Shown: positions 16,456 to 24,892 of the stretch, piece by piece
Layout of the letters: every line of letters begins with the position of its first letter
Position numbering within the stretch: the stretch's first letter is position 1
DNA from: Martelella alba
GTDB taxonomy: Bacteria > Pseudomonadota > Gammaproteobacteria > Enterobacterales > Enterobacteriaceae
DNA: 51,653 nt
Assembly (NCBI RefSeq): GCF_005217455.1
Contig: NZ_SZPQ01000035.1
Location: 1-51,653 of the forward strand
Direction: 5' to 3'
Position numbers and translations under genes: made by a program
The notes under the pieces: model-generated
Seen by the model: only the letters and a program-made list of their open reading frames with translations
Told to the model about the DNA's origin: nothing
Database searches by the model: none

Positions 16456-18009
16456 ATGTCCCAACCTAATGTCTTGCTTATCGTTGTCGACCAATGGCGT
16501 GGCGACATGCTATCCGCGCTGGGAACCCCCCATTTAAAAACCCCTCATATCGATAGCCTGTGTCGCGAAGGGGTGACCTTCCGCAACCATGTGACCACGG
16601 CGGTGCCCTGCGGCCCGGCCCGGGCAAGTCTGCTGACCGGTTTGTATCTAATGAACCATCGGGTGGCGCAAAATACCATTCCGCTGGATGCCCGGCACGT
16701 CAACCTGGCTTACGCGCTCCGCGCCGCGGGTATCGACCCGGCGATGATTGGCTACGCGACCTCGGTGCCGGACCCGCGACGGGCTTCGCACAATGACCCG
16801 CGTTTTGGCTGGTTGGGGGACATCATGGACGGGTTCCGCCAGGCGGGGAATTTTGAACCAGAAAAAGAAGGCTACTTCGGCTGGCTGGCCCACCATGGCT
16901 ATCCGTTGCCGGCGAATCGCGATGATATCTGGCTACCGGAAGGCACGGATAGCGTACCGGGCGCCACCCATCTCCCCTCACGGGTGCCGGCGGCGTTGTC
17001 GGACACCGCCTATTTCACCGACTCGGCGTTGAAATATCTCCATGGCGTCGGCGATCGGCCGTTTTTCCTGCATCTCGGCTACTGGCGTCCGCATCCGCCC
17101 TTCGTGGCGCCGGCGCCTTATCATGCCATGTATCGCCCCGAACAAATGCCGGCGCCGGTGCGCGCCGCCTCTGTGGAAAGTGAGGCGCGACAACACCCGC
17201 TGCTGGAATTTTATTTGCGCCAGACGCGCAACGACGGCTTTTTCCAAGGCGCCGAAGGATTTGCCGCCGAATTGAGCGAGCATGAGATACGCCAGATGCG
17301 GGCAACCTATTTCGGCTTGATGACGGAAATCGACGATGGCCTGGGCCGGGTGTTCGATTGCCTGAAAGCCCAGGGCAAATGGGATGACACGCTGATTATC
17401 TTTACCTCGGACCATGGCGAGCAATTAGGCGATCACCATCTCCTGGGCAAGATCGGGTATTTTGATGAAAGTTTCCGTATCCCTCTGATTATCAAAGATC
17501 CGCGCCGCACGGCGCGGCGCGGCAGGGTAGAAAGCGCCTTTACGGAAAGCATCGACATTATGCCCACCATCCTTGACTGGCTGGGCGGGGAAATCCCCCG
17601 GGCCTGCGACGGGCGTTCGCTGTTGCCGCTGGTGGACGGACACAAGCCGGATGACTGGCGCAGCGAATTGCATTACGAATATGATTTCCGCGATGTCTAC
17701 TATTCCCGGCCGGAGGCGGCGCTTGGGGTCGCCATGGACGATGCCAGCCTGTGCGTTATACAGGATGAGGCTTATAAGTATGTCCACTTCGCCGCGCTTC
17801 CTCCGTTACTGTTCGATCTCAAAAAAGATCCCCGCCAGTTCAACAATCTGGCCGACGATCCGGCCTACGTCGGCATCGTCAAGGATTACGCGCAAAAAGC
17901 GCTTTCCTGGCGCCTGCGCCATGCCGATCGCACCTTGACCGCTTATCGCAGCACCCCTGACGGATTGGAGAATCGTGCCGCCAGCAACGTATCTACGCCA
18001 AAGGATTAA
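16456..18009 (+). CDS. cytoplasmic sulfatase (phosphonate monoester hydrolase/choline-sulfatase-like)
   Basis: This is an alkaline-phosphatase-superfamily sulfatase, 517 residues. PNVLLIVVDQWRGDML (4-19) supplies the first metal-binding Asp. The formylglycine motif is CGPAR in VPCGPARASLLTG (about 51-63). FTSDHGEQLGDHHLLGK supplies the second Asp/His metal cluster. There is no signal peptide, so it acts on substrate already imported. Cys-type CxPxR means it needs oxidation to formylglycine, and the maturase encoded 5.5 kb downstream can provide this. Three bases separate it from the solute-binding protein gene, so sulfatase and ABC importer are one operon. Substrate is unknown; phosphonate/phosphate diesterase activity is an alternative within this subfamily. 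The start lacks a strong ribosome site. Confidence 0.87.
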   Translation: MSQPNVLLIVVDQWRGDMLSALGTPHLKTPHIDSLCREGVTFRNHVTTAVPCGPARASLLTGLYLMNHRVAQNTIPLDARHVNLAYALRAAGIDPAMIGYATSVPDPRRASHNDPRFGWLGDIMDGFRQAGNFEPEKEGYFGWLAHHGYPLPANRDDIWLPEGTDSVPGATHLPSRVPAALSDTAYFTDSALKYLHGVGDRPFFLHLGYWRPHPPFVAPAPYHAMYRPEQMPAPVRAASVESEARQHPLLEFYLRQTRNDGFFQGAEGFAAELSEHEIRQMRATYFGLMTEIDDGLGRVFDCLKAQGKWDDTLIIFTSDHGEQLGDHHLLGKIGYFDESFRIPLIIKDPRRTARRGRVESAFTESIDIMPTILDWLGGEIPRACDGRSLLPLVDGHKPDDWRSELHYEYDFRDVYYSRPEAALGVAMDDASLCVIQDEAYKYVHFAALPPLLFDLKKDPRQFNNLADDPAYVGIVKDYAQKALSWRLRHADRTLTAYRSTPDGLENRAASNVSTPKD

Positions 18010-18012
18010 ACC

Positions 18013-19635
18013 ATGGGCCATTTTTCACGCCGTCGCTTTATCACCCTTGCCGGCGGCGCGCTGGTTATGCCGCGCTTCGTTTTCGGTCAGTCTGATAACC
18101 GCCCGCAGATTACTATCGCGGTTCAACAGATCTCGACATCGAATACCCTTGACCCGCTTATCGAACAATCGAACGTCGGAATGCGCATTATGAATTCCTA
18201 CGCCGAATGCCTGATAGGCCAGAATTTGCTCGGTAAACTGCAGGCCATTCCACGCCTGGCCACAGGCTGGAAACGCATTGACGACAAAACAGTCGAGCTG
18301 GAACTGCGCAAAGGCGTGCTGTTTCATAACGGCGATGAAATGACTGCCGAGGATGTGGCGTTCACTTTCGGTCCCGAACGCATGTTCGGCGATACCACGC
18401 CGCAGGGCTGGGATAAAACCTTGCGCGTCGATCAGAATAACATCGTGCAACGCAGTAAAACGTTGCCGCCGCAGGTGCCGGCCATCGCGCGCCGCCTGTG
18501 GCCCTCGCTGCTGCGCGTCGAAGCGGTGGACACATACACCGTGCGTTTCGTTAACGCCATTGCCGATGTGACCATGGAAGGGCGGATCATGGCGCTGGGC
18601 AGCCAGATTATCAATCGCCGCGCCTTTGAAGCCGCGCCGAGCTGGCTGGATTTCGCCCGCCGCCCCATAGGCACCGGCCCTTACCGCGTCGAAAAACTGA
18701 CCCCCGACACCGAACTGGTGCTGGTTTCCCACGACCGCTATTGGGGCGGATTGCCGCCATTGCGCCAGATTCGCTTCGTCCAGGTTCCCGAGGCCGCGCA
18801 ACGGGTCAACGGCATACGCGCGGGCCAGTATGACATGGCCTGCGACCTGACCCCGGACCAGTTCGCCAGCGTAACGGTGGACCCCGGACTGGAAATCGTG
18901 GGGGGCATTATCAATAACATCCGCGTCACCTGCTTTGATAAATACGACACCGTGCTAAAAGATCCCCGGATCCGCCAGGCAATGCTGCACGGGATCGACC
19001 GCCAGGCGATTGTCAATCAGCTTTGGATGGGGAAAACCATCGTTCCCAACGGCGACCAGTTCGAATGGTATGGCAGCATGTACCTCAAAGACTGGCGCGC
19101 GCCGCAATACGATCCGGCCATGGCCCGCCAGTTGCTGAAGCAGGCCGGCTACCAGGGAGAGCCTATCCCCTACCGTCTGCTCAACGACTATTACACGCTA
19201 CAGGTCAATAATGCCCAGGTAATGACCGAAATGTGGAAACAAGTCGGACTGAACGTTCAAATCGAGATGAAAGAAAACTGGGCGCAAGTCTGGGAGCCGA
19301 CAGGTAAACGGGGGATCCACGACTGGTCCAGCGGCGGCGGATTCCCGGACCCGGTAGCGACCCAGCCCACGCAGTGGGGGCCGCAGGGCCAGGCGCAGCA
19401 GGCGGGCGAATACCATAATGATGAAGTCAATCAGTTATGCGGCATCCTGCAAAGTTCGACCGATCCGGCGCAACGCTTAAAAGCCTTCTGGCGCATGCTG
19501 GCCATTCTGGAGCGTGACGATCCGGCCTATGGCGTGATTAATCAGAATGCGACATTCACCGCCCGGAAAAAAACGGCCAAGTGGCAAGCCTCTCCTTCCT
19601 TCGCCATGGATTTTCGTCCCGGTAACTGGGGGTAA
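18013..19635 (+). CDS. ABC transporter solute-binding protein (DppA/OppA family), Tat-exported
   Basis: This is a periplasmic binding protein of the family 5 extracellular solute-binding type, 540 residues. The N-terminus carries a twin-arginine motif SRRRFI followed by a hydrophobic stretch, so export through Tat is likely. Family blocks are present: LATGWKRIDDKTVELELRKG, FHNGDEMTAEDV, RPIGTGPYRVEKL, and DPRIRQAMLHGIDRQAIV. AAGGA overlaps the end of the sulfatase gene ahead of ATG 18013. Its TAA overlaps the next ATG (TAATG). The operon context with a sulfatase suggests the ligand is a sulfate ester or related anion rather than a peptide (inference). Confidence 0.9.
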   Translation: MGHFSRRRFITLAGGALVMPRFVFGQSDNRPQITIAVQQISTSNTLDPLIEQSNVGMRIMNSYAECLIGQNLLGKLQAIPRLATGWKRIDDKTVELELRKGVLFHNGDEMTAEDVAFTFGPERMFGDTTPQGWDKTLRVDQNNIVQRSKTLPPQVPAIARRLWPSLLRVEAVDTYTVRFVNAIADVTMEGRIMALGSQIINRRAFEAAPSWLDFARRPIGTGPYRVEKLTPDTELVLVSHDRYWGGLPPLRQIRFVQVPEAAQRVNGIRAGQYDMACDLTPDQFASVTVDPGLEIVGGIINNIRVTCFDKYDTVLKDPRIRQAMLHGIDRQAIVNQLWMGKTIVPNGDQFEWYGSMYLKDWRAPQYDPAMARQLLKQAGYQGEPIPYRLLNDYYTLQVNNAQVMTEMWKQVGLNVQIEMKENWAQVWEPTGKRGIHDWSSGGGFPDPVATQPTQWGPQGQAQQAGEYHNDEVNQLCGILQSSTDPAQRLKAFWRMLAILERDDPAYGVINQNATFTARKKTAKWQASPSFAMDFRPGNWG

Positions 19636-20672
19636 TGACAATGTCGCCGAGCACCTCCCATACCCCTGTTCCCTTATTACGATTCGAGAATTTCCAGGTA
19701 GCCTTCGCGCGCGGCCCGGCGGTGCGGGGCCTGGATTTGAGCGTTCACCGCGGCGAGGCCCTGGGCATCGTCGGGGAATCGGGTTCGGGTAAATCCATCA
19801 CCTGGCTTGCCGCGCTGGGTTTACTGGGATCGGCGGCGCGAATCAGCGGACGGGTGTTGTTTGAAGGACAAGACCTGCTGGGTATGACGCCTAAAGCGCT
19901 GGCCCGCCTGCGTGGCGGACGCATTGCGCTTATCTCCCAGGATCCGATGAGCGCGCTGAACCCGGTGAAAAGGGTCGGCCATCAGGTTGCGGAAGTATTG
20001 CGCCTGCATCGCGGAATGCAGGATGCGTAGGCGCGGGCCGAAGTGAGACGGCTGTTCGATCTGGTTGGCATTCCCGGGGCCGCGCAACGGGCGCGCCTGT
20101 ACCCGCATGAGCTCTCCGGGGGACAGAATCAGCGGGTGATGATAGCGATGGCCCTCGCCGGCCAACCGGACATATTGATTGCCGATGAACCGACCACCGC
20201 CCTTGATGTCACCCTTCAGGCGCAGATTCTGATTCTGCTTGATACTCTCCGGCGGGAGTTGGGCATGGCGCTGGTATTGATAAGCCACGACCTCAGCGTG
20301 GTTGGCGAAACCTGTCAACGTATCGCGGTGGTTTATGCGGGACGTATTGTTGAAACCGCGCCCGCGGCCGGCATCTTCAACACGCCGGCCCATCCCTACA
20401 CCCAGGGGCTGCTCAAGGCCACACCCCGTCCGCAAGGGCGCGGCCGGCAGTTGCTGCCCATCCCGGGGCAGGTGCCGGAACCCGGGAATATGCCGTCGGG
20501 ATGCGCCTTCGCCCCACGCTGCCCCCATGCGCGCGGGCAATGCGGCGTGATATCCCCCGGGTTGCTGCGGGTATCCCATGCCCATCATCATGCCGCGTGC
20601 CTGCTTTTCGCCTCCGACAGCCGATCGTCCGTCCCCCACAACCCCCGGGAGCCCGCAAATGACACTGCTTAA
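19635..20672 (+). pseudogene. DppD/OppD-type ABC ATPase interrupted by an in-frame TAG
   Basis: This is a full ABC ATPase of about 345 codons in one frame apart from a single TAG at 20028-20030. Before it come Walker A GESGSGKS and the Q-loop region ISQDPMSALNPVKRVGHQV. After it come the signature LSGGQNQR, Walker [13 protein letters not shown], the H-loop ISHDLSVV and the C-terminal cysteine-bearing oligopeptide-ABC tail ([10 protein letters not shown]). The codon sits in a linker reading [16 protein letters not shown], where CAG (Gln) would be natural, so one C-to-T change explains it. Everything else looks intact, so the lesion is recent or is read through. A GTG at 20043 could restart translation, but the product would lack Walker A. 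Confidence 0.85.
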
Positions 20673-21648
20673 GTTGCAAAACATCACCCATGACTATCCC
20701 GGCGCCCGGGGAATATGGCGCAAATCCGCTTCGGTACAGGCGGTCCGCGGCGTTTCATTGTCGTTGGAACGGGGTCGGATTCTCGGTCTTGTGGGGGAAA
20801 GCGGCTGCGGCAAGTCCACCCTTGGGCGCATCGCGCTCGGTCTTGACCGGCCAAGGAGCGGCGAGGTGATATTCGACGGCCGACCCATGCCGGCGCCAGG
20901 CAGCCAGGCGTGGCGCGTGATGCGTCGCCGGATGCAACTGATCTTTCAAGATCCGCTGGGCGCCCTCGACCGGAGAATGAAAATCATCGACCAGATCATC
21001 GAACCGCTCCGTATCCACTCTATGGGAACCGCGCAGAGCCGGCAAGGGGTGGCGGCCGGGCTGCTGCATGATGTCGGCTTGCGTCCGGACCAGGGCGAAG
21101 CAAGACCGCTGCAATTATCGGGAGGACAACGCCAGCGCGTGGTGATCGCCCGTGCCTTGGCCATGAAACCCGAATTGCTGGTCTGCGACGAGCCGGTTTC
21201 CGCTCTGGATGTCTCCATTCAGGCGCATGTCATCAATATCCTTATCCGGTTGCAACGGGAGTATGGACTGGCGTTGCTGTTTATCAGTCATGATTTGAAG
21301 CTGGTCGCCACCATCGCCGACGAGATTGCCGTGATGTATCTGGGCCGTATCGTCGAGCGCGGGCAAAGCGGGCAAATATTTTCCGCGCCGGTCCACCCCT
21401 ACACCCGCGCGCTTTTGGATGCGCTACCGCAACCCTTGCGCGCCACGCCCCGTTCGGTGCTTAACGGCGCTCCGCCCGACCCGGCGCGGGCGCCTTCCGG
21501 TTGCGGTTTCCATCCTCGCTGCCCGCATGCCACGGACAGATGCCGCCACGCCGCTCCGGCGCTGACATGGCATCCGGGAGGCGGTCAGGTCGCCTGCCAT
21601 CTGGCGGAAGCCGGCCTGCCGGTTCCATCGCGGGCGGCGTCATGTTGA
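20659..21648 (+). CDS. DppF/OppF-type ABC ATPase
   Basis: This is the second ATP-binding subunit of the importer, 329 residues from ATG 20659, with GGGAG upstream. It overlaps the end of the first ATPase by 14 bases. Walker A is GESGCGKS, the Q-loop region is [15 protein letters not shown], the signature is LSGGQRQR, Walker B is [12 protein letters not shown], and the H-loop is FISHDLKLV. The tail has the oligopeptide-ABC cysteine pattern [14 protein letters not shown]. It is intact. With its partner ATPase carrying an amber codon, whether the importer can still assemble a working pair is uncertain. Confidence 0.92.
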   Translation: MTLLKLQNITHDYPGARGIWRKSASVQAVRGVSLSLERGRILGLVGESGCGKSTLGRIALGLDRPRSGEVIFDGRPMPAPGSQAWRVMRRRMQLIFQDPLGALDRRMKIIDQIIEPLRIHSMGTAQSRQGVAAGLLHDVGLRPDQGEARPLQLSGGQRQRVVIARALAMKPELLVCDEPVSALDVSIQAHVINILIRLQREYGLALLFISHDLKLVATIADEIAVMYLGRIVERGQSGQIFSAPVHPYTRALLDALPQPLRATPRSVLNGAPPDPARAPSGCGFHPRCPHATDRCRHAAPALTWHPGGGQVACHLAEAGLPVPSRAASC

Positions 21649-22565
21649 ATTTCGCCTTGCGTCGTCTGGCCAGGGCTTTGTTGACCATTCTTATCGTGGT
21701 CGCCAGCGCTTTTATCATTTTGCGCGCCACCAGCGATCCCGCGCTGGTGGTGCTGGGACCGGACGCGCCGCCAAAGGCGGTCGCCGCTTTCCGTGCGGCC
21801 TGGGGGCTGGACAAACCCCTGCTGGCGCAATTCGCCTTCTATCTCCGGGGGATTTTGCATGGCGAATTCGGCCGCTCCATGCTTGACGGCGAGGCGGTAT
21901 TGCCGCTGGTGCTGTCGCGTGTGTTGGTCACGCTGGAGATAATGGCGCCCGCCTTACTGCTTGGGATCCTGACCGGTGTTTGCGCGGGGATTTGGGCCGC
22001 CCTTAATCGAGGAAGATTTCTCGACCGCCTGCTCATGTTCGGTTCCGTTGCCGGATTTGCGGTGCCGGGCTTTGTCCTTGGCCTGATATTGGTACTGATC
22101 TTCGCCGTCCGGCTGCACTGGCTACCCGCCGGAGGTGATCAGAGCTGGCGCAGCGCCATCCTGCCCATCTTAACGCTCTCCACTAGCTGGTCGGCTATTC
22201 TCGCCCGGTTCACCCGATCGTCGATGATCGACGTCCTCGACCAACCCTATATTCTTACCGGCTCGGCCAAGGGCCTGTTATGGCGGCAAGTCATTATGCG
22301 CCACGCGTTGCCCAATGCCGCCATTCCGGTGGTCACCATGATAGGCTTCATGGTCGGCGGGCTACTGGCCGGCGCGGTGGTGACCGAGAGCGTATTTAGC
22401 TGGCCGGGGCTTGGGCAGCTTATTGTCACCTCGGTCGCCTCCCGGGATGTCTCGGTGGTGCAATGCGTGCTCATTCTTGTCGCGACAACCATGGTGCTGG
22501 CCAATATGTTGGTCGATCTGCTCTACGGTTGTCTTGATCCCCGCATGAGGATAAGCACGACATGA
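21642..22565 (+). CDS. DppB/OppB-type ABC permease
   Basis: This is an inner-membrane permease of 307 residues from ATG 21642, overlapping the preceding stop by seven bases. It has six hydrophobic segments, starting with RRLARALLTILIVVASAF. The extracytoplasmic loop carries GLDKPLLAQFAFYLRG and LHGEFGRSM as in DppB. The EAA-like loop for ATPase contact is YILTGSAKGLLWRQVIMRHA. The end is typical: YGCLDPRMRIS. Gene order here is binding protein, two ATPases, then two permeases, whereas dpp/opp operons usually place permeases before ATPases. Confidence 0.9.
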   Translation: MLNFALRRLARALLTILIVVASAFIILRATSDPALVVLGPDAPPKAVAAFRAAWGLDKPLLAQFAFYLRGILHGEFGRSMLDGEAVLPLVLSRVLVTLEIMAPALLLGILTGVCAGIWAALNRGRFLDRLLMFGSVAGFAVPGFVLGLILVLIFAVRLHWLPAGGDQSWRSAILPILTLSTSWSAILARFTRSSMIDVLDQPYILTGSAKGLLWRQVIMRHALPNAAIPVVTMIGFMVGGLLAGAVVTESVFSWPGLGQLIVTSVASRDVSVVQCVLILVATTMVLANMLVDLLYGCLDPRMRISTT

Positions 22566-23419
22566 CGGAGCAAAATCAAGTCTTGGAAGCCGGCGCCCGT
22601 CCGGTTATCCCGTTTAGCGTAGGCTGCTCGCTGTTTTGGATCATGATAATGGCGCTGACGGCCCTTTTCGCCAGCCAGATAAGTCCTTATTCCATCACGG
22701 CGATCGACCTGGGCGCCCGTATGAAACCGCCGCTGTTCCTCGGCGGTGATTTGCGTCACCTGCTGGGTACCGATCAGCTTGGCCGCGATGTGTTTTCCCG
22801 CTTGGTGATCTCTATTCGGGTCAGTCTGACCATCGCCATGTCGGCGACCTTGCTCGGGGTGGTTTTCGGGGCGTTGATGGGGTTTGCCGCCGCCCATTTC
22901 GGCGGATGGGTCGAACAGCTTGTTTTAACGCTTATCGATGTCCAGGCGGCATTGCCATTTATTATCCTTGCCTTGTCGGCCCTGGCTTTTTTCGGCAATT
23001 CCTGGGCGTTGCTCATTGGCCTGCTGGGGCTTTACGGCTGGGAACGCCATGCGCGCGTTACCCGCGGGCTGGCGCTTTTGGCCAACCGGCAAGGCTATAT
23101 TTTGGCGGTTCGTCAACTGGGCGCCGGGCCGATACGTCTTTACCTGCGCCATGTCCTGCCCAACATCGCCGCGCCGCTTATCGTTTCAGCTACACTGGCT
23201 TTTCCCGAGGTGATCCTTGCCGCCAGCGGTCTGTCCTTTCTCGGGCTGGGTATCCAGCCCCCCGACACCAGCCTGGGCAATATGGTGGGATATGGCCGCG
23301 GTTATCTGAGCACGGCGCCCTGGATCCCCCTGGCGCCCTCCATCGTGATTGTCCTGACGACATTGTCGATAAGCCTGACGGGCGATTGGCTGCGCGACAA
23401 ACTGGAGCACGACAGTTAA
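22562..23419 (+). CDS. DppC/OppC-type ABC permease
   Basis: This is the second permease, 285 residues. It starts in an ATGA overlap with the preceding gene, so they are translationally coupled. An N-terminal membrane segment covers about residues 20-40. Then come PPLFLGGDLRHLLGTDQLGRDVFSRLV, the hallmark of the DppC group, and the EAA loop GYILAVRQLGAGPIRLYLRHVLPN. The C-terminus GIQPPDTSLGNMVGYGRGYL is also typical. It is the last gene of the sulfatase-ABC operon. The converging maturase gene ends 54 bases further on. A long-range CCGCGCC/GGCGCGG pairing between them could serve as a shared terminator, but it is weak. Confidence 0.9.
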   Translation: MTEQNQVLEAGARPVIPFSVGCSLFWIMIMALTALFASQISPYSITAIDLGARMKPPLFLGGDLRHLLGTDQLGRDVFSRLVISIRVSLTIAMSATLLGVVFGALMGFAAAHFGGWVEQLVLTLIDVQAALPFIILALSALAFFGNSWALLIGLLGLYGWERHARVTRGLALLANRQGYILAVRQLGAGPIRLYLRHVLPNIAAPLIVSATLAFPEVILAASGLSFLGLGIQPPDTSLGNMVGYGRGYLSTAPWIPLAPSIVIVLTTLSISLTGDWLRDKLEHDS

Positions 23420-23473
23420 CGGTTTGCCGCGCCTCCCGCCTTTCAGGTCCCCGGCCAATGCACGGCGCGGCGT

Positions 23474-24712
23474 TTAACGGTTGTCGGTGGCGCGGGAAGA
23501 CTGTTCGGCGGCGATGAATGCCGCCACGTCCATCACTCTTGCCGGTGGCTGGCGCCGGGTCAAAAGATCGGCCATGTAACGCATATAAGGATCGATATGG
23601 CCAAAAATGGCCTTGTATCCGGCACAAAGATGATTATGCCAGTGGTTGTCGACCCGGTGGATCCGGTGCTTTGGGCAACCGCCGTGGCAGGCGAAACGGT
23701 ACTGGCACCGGATGCAGGAAGGCGGAAGCTGGGCTTTATTCATGCCAAACTGGCGCTGGCGTTTACTGTAAACCAGCTTATCCAGCCGATCGGTTGTTAT
23801 GTTTCCTAACCGGTGTTCCGGATAAACGAAGTGATCACAGCTATAAATATCGCCATTTTGCTCCACCACCAGTCCCAAACCGCAGGTGGGCTGCATGACG
23901 CAAAGGCTCGGTTTGTCTCCCGACCAGGCCGCCAGCGCATTGTCAAAAAGCTGCACATACACCCGCCCCACATCATGCCGGACCCAGTAGTCGAAAATGG
24001 CGTTCATAAAGGCGCCGTAAGCTTCACCGCTGACGGACCAGGGCGTGACTTGGGTGTCGTCCAGGGTTTGGGGATAGATAAGCTCGCCAAAATCCACATT
24101 TTTCGCGCGCTGCTCCACGGCGGGGATGAACTGAAGGTACTCGCCGTGCAATTCCTGCGTCAGGAAACGGTAGATTTCCAAAGGGGCCTGTGCCGTTTCG
24201 TCGTTAACCACAGTCAGTAAATTGACCGCGATTCGATGCTTTCTCAGACGGTCCAGCGCGGCCAGCACTTTGTCAAATACCGAACCGCCGCTATGGGTGG
24301 TGCGATATTTATCGTGTAAGCGCGCCGGCCCATCAATGGACAACCCGACTAAAAATTCATTCTCAGCCAAAAACTCCGCCCAGGCTTCGTCCAGTAATAC
24401 GCCGTTGGTTTGCATGCTGTTGCGAATGGTTTTTCCGTTGGCGTACTGGCGTTGGTAAGCCATCGCTTTGCGATAAAACGCCAATCCCGCCATCGTGGGT
24501 TCACCGCCTTGCCACGTGAAGTCCACCTCATGTCCGGGACTGGCCGCGATGTACTGCTGCACATAGTGTCGCAGTACATCATCATGCATATGGCGCTGTG
24601 CATGGGGAGGTTTCAACGTCCCTTGTTCCTTTTCCAAATAAAAACAATAGCTACAAGCCAGATTGCACTGATAGCTCGTGGGTTTTGCCATGAGATGAAA
24701 GGGCCGCTTCAT
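23474..24712 (-). CDS. anaerobic sulfatase-maturing enzyme (radical SAM/SPASM)
   Basis: This enzyme oxidises the Cys (or Ser) of sulfatase CxPxR motifs to formylglycine without oxygen. It is 412 residues. The radical SAM cluster motif is CNLACSYC (about 17-24), followed by FTWQGGEPTMAGL and SMQTNGVLLDEAW, both typical of anSME. The SPASM domain cysteines are in CDHFVYPEHRLGN, PPSCIRCQYRFACHGGCPKHR and HLCAGYK. I chose ATG 24712 (MKRPFHLM) because GGGAG lies five bases before it; ATG 24760 is unsupported. It is divergent from the PTS gene and lies between two sulfatase operons, so it probably serves both. No other maturase is visible in the window. Confidence 0.93.
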   Translation of the reverse strand: MKRPFHLMAKPTSYQCNLACSYCFYLEKEQGTLKPPHAQRHMHDDVLRHYVQQYIAASPGHEVDFTWQGGEPTMAGLAFYRKAMAYQRQYANGKTIRNSMQTNGVLLDEAWAEFLAENEFLVGLSIDGPARLHDKYRTTHSGGSVFDKVLAALDRLRKHRIAVNLLTVVNDETAQAPLEIYRFLTQELHGEYLQFIPAVEQRAKNVDFGELIYPQTLDDTQVTPWSVSGEAYGAFMNAIFDYWVRHDVGRVYVQLFDNALAAWSGDKPSLCVMQPTCGLGLVVEQNGDIYSCDHFVYPEHRLGNITTDRLDKLVYSKRQRQFGMNKAQLPPSCIRCQYRFACHGGCPKHRIHRVDNHWHNHLCAGYKAIFGHIDPYMRYMADLLTRRQPPARVMDVAAFIAAEQSSRATDNR

Positions 24713-24762
24713 TGAGACTCCCGTCAGTTTCAGGTACTGGTCACAGGGTAGAGAGTACAAAA

Positions 24763-24776
24763 GTGACCACGATCAC
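24763..24776 (+). promoter_or_regulatory. CRP-like site between the maturase and the PTS gene
   Basis: GTGA-CCACGA-TCAC is a symmetric core flanked by A/T on the left (AAAA) and CTCT on the right. It is 117 bases before the PTS start and 51 before the divergent maturase start, so it could act on both. It fits catabolite control of a sugar PTS operon. Confidence 0.5.
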
Positions 24777-24837
24777 TCTCTGGATATTTTGTGTTAACAG
24801 TATCGAATACATAAAGAAATAATAATTTCACATAATA

Positions 24838-24856
24838 AAATTTTCAATGAAATTTT
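24838..24856 (+). promoter_or_regulatory. candidate RpiR operator upstream of the PTS gene
   Basis: AAATTTTCA-A-TGAAATTTT is a near-perfect 9-1-9 inverted repeat (8 of 9 pairs), 36 bases ahead of the PTS start codon. RpiR-family regulators often bind AT-rich palindromes of the TGAA...TTCA kind. The only such regulator in view is encoded at the end of this operon (29177-30073). Confidence 0.45.
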
Positions 24857-24892
24857 AATTACATACCGAACAACAAAACCAAGGTATCCCTC

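Noticed and set aside
20043-20672. Separate ABC ATPase gene starting at GTG 20043
   Set aside because: It lacks Walker A and is the same frame as the preceding segment, so it is the distal half of one gene split by TAG.
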